From contig NC_037092.1 of the NCBI RefSeq assembly GCF_002994745.2, positions 21,973,001-22,037,000 of the forward strand: a stretch of DNA of 64,000 nt. Direction: 5' to 3'. Within the stretch, counting starts at the first letter, position 1. The number at the start of each line of letters is the position of its first letter. Shown piece by piece: positions 57,468-64,000 of this stretch. The translations under genes were made by a program, and so were the position numbers. Below the pieces are notes generated by a model. That model saw only the letters and a program-made list of their open reading frames with translations. It searched no databases and was not told where the DNA came from. The DNA is from Rosa chinensis (Eukaryota; Streptophyta; Magnoliopsida; Rosales; Rosaceae).

Positions 57468-59737
57468 ATTTTTTATAAATCTATATTTATACATCATACA
57501 CTCCAAAGAGCTACATATAGCAATTCAAAGAAAATGAGAAACCGACCGTTGGATGAGTTTATTACAATAAATTATGAGTGTGGTAAAAAATTTAGCCAAT
57601 TTCACCATATTTTTGAATCCGATCGGATTGGTCAACTGTAGTCACTTATATGTTTTATTGGTTGACCGATGACGTGGCAACCGCGAAACGTGCTTATTTT
57701 TTCACATCACGTTTGTATATATTCCATCGATGGATGTGCGTGGACATAAGATAAAAAAAAATTAATTTTAATTACAAACACACTGGACTATACCAATTTT
57801 ATTTCTAAAGTTATATGACTTATACATTGCATTTAAATTGTTTAGGTTCATTCTAAAGCAACCATAAAGTGGAAAATGAATTCGGAGAAACCAACCGCTT
57901 GATGGAGAGATTGTAATGTTTTATGGTGGTTGTAGAAAATCCAGCCAATTTGGTTCACGTTTCGAATTCGATCAACTAGGTCAAACGTAGTTACTCTTAT
58001 AAACCTATATTTATATATCATACACTCTAAAGAGCAACCCCTATCAATTCAAAGAAAATGGAAAAACCGACCGTTGGATGAATTTATTACAATAAATTAT
58101 GAGTGTGGTAAAAAATTTAGCCAATTTCACCATATTTTTGAATCCGATCGGATTGGTCAACCGTAGTTACTTATATGTTTTATTGGTAGACCGATGTCGT
58201 GACAACCGCGAAACGTGCTTATTTTTTCACATCACGTTTGTATATATTCCATTAATGGATGTGCGTGGACATAAGATAAAAAAAATTAATTTTAATTACA
58301 AACACATTGGTCTGTACCAATTTTATTCCTAAAGTTGTATGACTTATACATTGCATTTAAATTGTTTAGGTTCATTCTAAAGCAACCATGAAGTAGAAAA
58401 TGAATTCGGAGAAACCAGCCGCTCGATGGAGAGATTGTAATGTTTTATGGTGGTTGTAGAAAATCCAGCCAATTTGGTTCACGTTTCGAATTCGATCAAC
58501 TAGGTCAAACGTAGTTACTCTTATAAACCTATATTTATATATCATACACTCTAAAGAGCAACCCCTATCAATTCAAAGAAAATGGAAAAACCGACCGTTG
58601 GATGAATTTATTACAATAAATTATGAGTGTGGTAAAAAATTTAGCCAATTTCACCATATTTTTGAATCCGATCGGATTGGTCAACCGTAGTTACTTATAT
58701 GTTTTATTGGTTGACCGATGTCGTGACAACCGCGAAACGTGCTTATTTTTTCACATCACGTTTGTATATATTCCATTAATGGATGTGCGTGGACATAAGA
58801 TAAAAAAATTAATTTTAATTACAAACTCATTGGTCTGTACCAATTTTATTCCTAAAGTTGTATGACTTATACATTGCATTTAAATTGTTTAGGTTCATTC
58901 TAAAGCAACCATGAAGTAGAAAATGAATTCGGAGAAACCAACCGCTCGATGGAGAGATTGTAATGTTTTATGGTGATTGTAGAAAATCCAGCCAATTTGG
59001 TTATCGTTTCGAATTCGATCAACTAGATCAAACGTAGTTACTCATATAAATCTATATTTATATATCATACACTCCAAAGAGCAACCCCTATCAATTCAAA
59101 GAAAATGGAAAAACCGACCGTTGGATGAGTTTATTACAATAAATTCTGAGTGTGGTAAAAAATTTAGCCAATTTCACCATATTTTCGAATCCGATCGGAT
59201 TGGACAACCGTAGTCACTTATATGTTTTATTGGTTGACCGATGCCGTGACAACTGCGAAACGTGCTTATTTTTTCACATCACGTTTGTATATATTCCATC
59301 AATGCATGTGCGTGGACATAAGATAAAAAAAAATTAATTTTAATTACAAACACATTGGTCTATACCAATTTTATTCCTATAGTTGTATGACTTATACATT
59401 GCATTTAAATTGTTTAGGTTCATTCTAAAGCAACCATGAAGTAGAAAATGAATTCGGAGAAACCAACCGCTCGATGGAGAGATTGTAATGTTTTATGGTG
59501 GTTGTAGAAAATCCAGCCAATTTGGTTCTCGTTTCGAATTCGATCAACTAGGTCAAACGTAGTTACTCTTATAAACCTATATTTATATTTCATACACTCC
59601 AAAGAGCAACCCCTATCAATTCAAAGAAAATGGAAAAACCGATCGTTGGATGAGTTTATTACAATAAATTATGAGTGTGGTAAAAAATTTAGCCAATTTC
59701 ACCATATTTTCGAATCCGATCGGATTGGTCAACCGAT
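57468..59737. repeat. 524-bp satellite array, about 4.3 units, each a diverged dimer
   Basis: The landmark AAAGAAAATG preceding the AACCGACCGTTGGATGA block falls at 57527, 58051, 58575, 59098 and 59623, a period of 523-525. Neighbouring units are very similar. Within a unit the first half (CCGACCGTTGGATGAGTTTA, AATTTAGCCAATTTCACC, ATCCGATCGGATTGGTCAAC) is clearly related to the second half (CCAACCGCTCGATGGAGAGA, AATCCAGCCAATTTGGTT, AATTCGATCAACTAGGTCAA). The frames MSVVKNLANF repeated per unit are by-products. Confidence 0.95.
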
Positions 59738-59749
59738 ATGTAGAATATA

Positions 59750-59794
59750 TATATGCACATATTTTATATAGAAGTATAATAGTATAAGAACTTC

Positions 59795-59831
<37 letters not shown>

Positions 59832-59935
59832 CTCTCTCTCTATATATATATATAGATATATATAGATATATATATATATATCTCTCTCTCTATATATACA
59901 CACACATATATATTAATATATATATATATATATAA

Positions 59936-59970
<35 letters not shown>

Positions 59971-60041
59971 AACACACACACACATATATGATATATTGAT
60001 ATATATATATATATATATATATATCTATATATATCTATATA

Positions 60042-60077
<36 letters not shown>

Positions 60078-60092
60078 AACACACACACACAC

Positions 60093-60123
<31 letters not shown>

Positions 60124-60356
60124 AACACACACACACACACATATATATATATCTCTATATATATATATATATATATATAAACACACATAAACACACACAC
60201 ATAAATGATATATTGATATATATATATATATATATATATCTATATAAACACACACACAAATATATATATATATATGTGTGTCTATATATATATATATATA
60301 TTTATAAACACACACACACACATATAGATATATCTATATATATAACACACACACAT

Positions 60357-60442
<86 letters not shown>

Positions 60443-60443
60443 A
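59750..60443. repeat. Mosaic (TA)n/(CA)n/(TC)n microsatellite
   Basis: About 700 bases of alternating TA, CA and TCTC runs inside the hAT element, with many short higher-order patterns such as ATATAAACACACACA. All translated frames in it are artefacts. Confidence 0.97.
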
Positions 60444-60619
60444 TATTTTGCGGGCTTTTACGGGCCGTGCCGGGTTTTTGCGGGCCTCCATCGGCCCACT
60501 TGATCCGCGGGCTTTTTGATGAGGCCTAGATGAGAGAGAGTCACGTTTGATGTAATTGTATAATTAGACTGAGGGTAAATTTGTCATTTCTCTTTAAATT
60601 GAGTTTGTGGGAATAAAAA

Positions 60620-61570
60620 TGAGTCTTTCTAAATGTACCCAACAAATTTCTATGTAGACCCAGCAAGTTTTTTACACCCAACAAAATGATAAAATTTCTA
60701 ATTACACCCTGCAATTTTTCCAATACTACCCTTATTATTAATTAAACCCAGCAAAACTTACACCCAACAAATCACACGCCCAAAACTCACACCCAGCAAA
60801 ATCCACACCCACCAAGACCCCAATTATCTCCCTTGGTTGAGTTACTTATGATGTGTTCCACATCAATGAGCTTTGCGCCAAGTTCGTTTCCTAACTGAGG
60901 AACTAGTCCGGAGCTTCATTAAAGAGGACCGACTCGATGTGAGTTTCAGATGAAAGGAACTGAAAATAGTAAAAGAATTCGACAAGTAGTAACTTTCGGT
61001 GGTTGTCTGCCGAAATTCTACCAATATTTGGTGTTTATGGCCCGAACAGAGCAGTAAAATTTGGTGGTTGTCATCCGAATGGTATAGCAATTTTCGGTGG
61101 TTGACTGCCGAACGTACCTATTTCATTAGGTGGTAAACTACCGAATACTCTAATTATTTTCGATGTTTATTGACCGATCGAAGTGCGATAAACTGCAGCA
61201 ATTTTTTTTTTTCTGCCGGTTCTATGATAAACAAAATGAACAAACCTTATTTTGACGCCTCCAAAATCATAATTGCAGTCACAACTTTGTCGATATCATG
61301 TGTATTAAACCCTTGAAGCAATTATAAAGGAAAGTAAAGTTTGGGTTTAAGGTTTTGCTAAAAGAAACAACATAACAACGTGAACACAGTGAACTGCTGG
61401 GTACAAATACAAAAAAGAGTTTCAGAATTTATGGTTTATTTTGTTGTTATCTTTATTTACCGGCCGTGACCATTACTATCATTTCATACGAGGATATAAC
61501 TGTCTGTTCATGCAAAAATTAATATGTTGGGTCTACATAAAAAATTTCTGAGTACATTTAGAAAGACCCA
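60620..61570. mobile_element. TIR element of about 950 bp with ACACCCA(A/G)CAA repeats
   Basis: The left arm TGAGTCTTTCTAAATGTACC is matched by the inverted right arm TGGGTCTTTCTAAATGTACT, and both go on with ATTT(C/T)T(A)TGTAGACCCA. TAAAAA lies on both sides. The left interior has about eight ACACCCA(A/G)CAA units (60690-60820), and the middle has four palindromic TTCGG-TGGTTG-CCGAA-type units (60995-61147). Confidence 0.65.
60995..61147. repeat. Cluster of TTCGGTGGTTGnCTGCCGAA palindromes
   Basis: Copies at about 60995-61014, 61060-61080, 61093-61113 and 61127-61147 keep the TTCGG/CCGAA arms (one as TTAGGTGG...CTACCGAA). A weaker fifth follows near 61158, and an isolated short relative is at 685-700. 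Confidence 0.7.
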
Positions 61571-61700
61571 TAAAAATCTGTTGCTGGAGTAAGTGAGATA
61601 ATTTGAGTCAGTTTTAGTGCTTTGGGTCAAGGACCCATAATAATAACTAATGTTTCTCTTCTTTTTCTCCCCACTCTTTATTTCCTTTATAGAATTTAAT

Positions 61701-62459
61701 TTAAGAAATATATAGTTGAGGAACAAGAAAGGCTAGAATCACCTCCAGATACTCAACATCAATATCCAGAGACAGATATTTGACATGTGATATCAGTGCT
61801 AGTGGCACAGTTACGCAGTTGGCATCAATTCCTGACGAGCTGTAAACAGTAAAATTGGGTTGGACTGGGGACTTTGCACTCTCAATAAAATAGTTTGAAT
61901 AGCCATCTAGCTCCAGATCAAGGTTTTCAAGCTTGGGAGCATCAATATAAAAATTGTGCCCATCTCCACTATGATTTTCAACTTGCAAACTTATGCTTAA
62001 GTTCCTCAGTTTAGGCGCAGAAATGTTTAATATCAAAACTCGTTCAATTAAAAGTGTTCCATCTATAGTCAAATTCTCGAGCACAGGAAGGTGAGGAAAG
62101 AGCTTGGAGACATCATTAGGATATTTAAGTGTAGCCTGGAGGAACTTGAGTGATGGAAAACAACCCAATGTAGGAGGATTATAAGCAACACAATTTGACC
62201 ACACCTTCAAAACCTGCAGTGTACGTCTTGCACATGAAAAGGCTTTGCGGGAACTCGATTTTTTTTTCCTTCGTGGTTTGTCCTCACAGGTCTCACAATA
62301 GAGAGAAAGATCAAGTTCAACAACAATACACTTAATTGCAGTGCGGATCCAGCCATGAACACGAGATAAATTACCAAGCCTCGAAAATTCAGAAATAGTA
62401 CACATTAATTCGAAGGCGGAACTTTTGCAAGTCTAATGAGCCTCGACGGAAGAGTACAC
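61701..62459 (-). pseudogene. F-box/LRR/FBD gene, LRR portion, truncated at both sides
   Basis: The longest frame starts at 62405, but the same reading continues upstream (SSVEAH, stop, TCKSSAFELMCT) to about 62459, so the true exon was longer and has a stop. The product shows the plant F-box/LRR arrangement: VHGWIRTAIKCIVVELDLSL, then LQVLKVWSN, FPSLKFLQATLKYPND, LFPHLPVLENLTIDGTLL, APKLRNLSISLQVENHSG and APKLENLDLELDGY. At DVEYLE/GTGATT (about 61740) there is a donor-like site where an FBD exon would be expected. The F-box itself is missing, cut off where a CACTA-type terminus begins at 62460. Probably a disrupted SCF adaptor gene. Confidence 0.75.
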
Positions 62460-62667
62460 GCACTACTAGAAATTTGGTTATAGGACTCCATCAAGTGTTG
62501 GTGTGAGTTGACTACAATTGACACCATTCATCACATTAGCCACTATGCAGCCACCCTTCAAATGTCAGTCCCCTTTGATCCAGTTTCTAAAGAGACAAAG
62601 AGCACTAATAGTTAAATATAACGAGATTTAGAGAATGAATTGTCAGATATTTTATTCATCTCACAGT
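62460..62667 (+). mobile_element. CACTA (En/Spm)-type terminus
   Basis: CACTACTAGAAATTTGG at 62460 has the form of a CACTA-superfamily terminal inverted repeat and abuts the truncated F-box exon. The next bases contain GAGTTGACTACAATTGACAC-like subterminal sequence. The opposite terminus is not in the window; the copia fragment to the right may be inserted in this element. Confidence 0.5.
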
Positions 62668-64000
62668 AAGTCATAAAACGCCTTCCTGGAAACTCCTTTG
62701 ATAAGTATATCTGCAAGTTGCTATTCAGTCAGAACAAAAGGAAAGCTAATAATTTTGGCATCTAGTTTCTCCTTTATAAAGTGACGATCAACCTCTACAT
62801 GCTTAGTACGATCATGTTGTACTGGATTCTGTGATATGTCAATGGTTGCCTTGTTGTCACAATACAACTGCATAGTACTTTTGAGTTTGAAACCTAGATC
62901 ACGTAACAAATTTCTCAGCCACAGCAATTCACACACTCCGTGAGCCATACCTCTATACTCGGCCTCATCATTAGATTGTGCCACAACTTTCTGTTTCTTA
63001 CTCTTCCATGTAACCAAATTACCTCCCACAAAGGTAAAGTAACCTGATGTTGACCTCCTGTCTGTAATATTTCCAGCCCAATCTGCATCTGTAAAGCCAC
63101 AAACCTTAAGGATGTTGTGTTTAGAAAACAATACTCCCCTTCCTGGAGCTGACTTCAGGTATTTTAAAATTCTCATAACAGCATCCATGTGACTTTCACT
63201 CGGGTTATGCATGAACTGACTCACCACACTTACTGCATATGCAACATCTGGTCTAGTATGAGCCAAATAAATCAAGTGCCCAACTATCCTCTGATAGCGA
63301 GCTCGATCAGTAGGTACCTGATCTGGATACTCAACTAAACAATGATTCTGCTCAATAGAAGTATCAATAGGTCTGCAATCCAACAAACCTATCTCTGTTA
63401 GCAAGTCAAGAACATACTTCCTCTGGCACAGGTAGATCCCTTCTCTCCCCCTGGCTACTTCAATTCCTAAGAAGTACTTAAGTTCACCCAAGTCCTTCAT
63501 CTCGAACTTAGAGGCTAGCTGTCTCTGCAGTCTATCCATCTCAACAGTATCATTGCCGGTGATTACCATATCATCCACATCAATAATTAGAGCTGTAACC
63601 TTCCCTTGTTGATGCTTGAGAAACAAGGTATGATCTGAGTTGCTCTGTTTGTAACCAACCTTCCGTATGAACTATGAAAACCTCCCAAACCAAGCACGAG
63701 GCGACTGTTTGAGACCATACAGAGACTTTCTCAATTTGCATACAAAATCACCAGGAGAAGCAACTACATATCTAGGTGGAAGGCTCATGTACACTTCCTC
63801 GGCTAACTCTCCATGAAGAAATGCATTCTTGACATCAAACTGTCGGAGTGGCCAGTTTAAGCTAGCAGCAAACGAGAGCAAAACCCGAATAGTGTTCATC
63901 TTGGCAACAGAAGCAAATGTTTCATCGTAGTCTATACTATACGTCTGAGTAAACCCCTTTGCTACAAGGCGTGCTTTGTACCGATTCACTGATCCATCTG
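62668..64000 (-). pseudogene. Second Ty1/copia pol fragment (RT and RNase H), runs off the window
   Basis: On the minus strand, from the window edge: [78 protein letters not shown], then TAG (63672-63674). The same frame continues with ALIIDVDDMVITGND (catalytic aspartates kept, YVDDM changed to DVDDM), GELKYFLGIEVARGREGIYL, GFTDADWAGNITDRRSTSGY and KHVEVDRHFIKEKLDAKIIS. TAG at 62721 precedes QLADILIKGVSRKAF, and similarity ends near 62668 without the usual LGM end or LTR. This copy belongs to a lineage close to, but distinct from, the element at 17-22 kb. Confidence 0.88.

Larger units (their letters stand above)
57180..60528. mobile_element. Non-autonomous hAT element with 8-bp target duplication and internal satellite
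   Basis: GATGAGAG occurs at 57172-57179 and 60529-60536. The left end starts TAGGGGTCGTCAACGGGCCG and the right end, inverted, starts TAGGCCTCATCAAAAAGCCC; subterminal GGGCCGGGCC and GCGGGCTTTT motifs repeat on both sides, which is typical of plant hAT elements. The interior of about 3.3 kb holds a 524-bp tandem satellite (57468-59737) and a mosaic microsatellite (59750-60443). No transposase coding sequence exists. Confidence 0.85.

Noticed and set aside
57438..59337. Repeated open frames of 60-80 codons (MSVVKNLANF...)
   Set aside because: One per 524-bp satellite unit, with stops at slightly different places; they follow the repeat and show no protein family features.
57468..59737. CRISPR-like array
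   Set aside because: The unit is 524 bp and contiguous, with no short repeat and unique spacers, and the genome is a plant nucleus.
59616..60491. Several open frames rich in Tyr, Ile, Cys and Val
   Set aside because: All lie in TA/CA/TC microsatellite.

Overview
This is a stretch of nuclear DNA from a flowering plant, most likely a eudicot. The evidence is plant-specific genes (a chloroplast VIPP1-like protein, a C-type CDK, an E-class PPR protein, SWEET, NAC and F-box/FBD remnants), Ty1/copia retrotransposons, LINE-like elements with poly(A) tails, hAT and Mutator-like DNA elements, and a patchwork of plant mitochondrial sequence. I could not fix the family or species; Rosaceae is only an impression from the repeats.

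Layout. 1-580: 5' half of a VIPP1/IM30-like gene (minus), cut by the window edge. 1206-1866: intronless, broken SWEET copy. 2082-3633: Mutator-like element carrying a decayed acidic-protein gene. 4281-5633: complete intronless CDKC-type kinase, probably an expressed retrogene, followed by about 1.7 kb of duplicated noncoding DNA. 8644-9036: small membrane protein with a Gly/Cys-rich tail. 9690-10292: NAC-like pseudogene. 10417-12612: intact E-class PPR gene (minus). 12919-16296: two adjacent TIR elements. 16509-22046: a 5'-truncated LINE-like insertion into which a complete but dead Ty1/copia element (17026-22018) has inserted. 22.4-26.5 kb: a repeat region with a second member of the 2-3.6 kb element family nested in it. 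27337-28963 and 50747-52390: two DUF4283 retroelements with target-site duplications. 31833-32336 and 54091-54591: a diverged pair of small acidic plant genes, each with a good TATA box. 33-34 kb: two foldback MITEs around a long GA/TA/TG microsatellite. About 36.0-45.8 kb: a mosaic of mitochondrial pieces (rrn18, cob, trnfM, cox1, atp1) with C-to-T decay, interrupted by a third MITE copy, a SINE-like piece and a 417-bp TIR element, and followed by a probable 2.6-kb solo LTR. 54.8-62.46 kb: an F-box/LRR/FBD gene in two pieces (minus), separated by a 3.35-kb hAT element holding a 524-bp satellite and by other insertions. 62.67-64 kb: a second, broken copia reverse transcriptase running off the window.

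Of the protein genes, only five look intact and plausibly functional: the VIPP1-like gene (as far as seen), the CDKC-like kinase, the PPR gene and the two small paralogues. The glycine-rich membrane protein is possible. Nearly everything else is transposon or transposon-damaged. The most unusual features are an element family peppered with the hairpin motif TACTGA-GGG-TCAGTA, a hAT element carrying a dimeric satellite array, and the retrocopied genes clustered at the left end.
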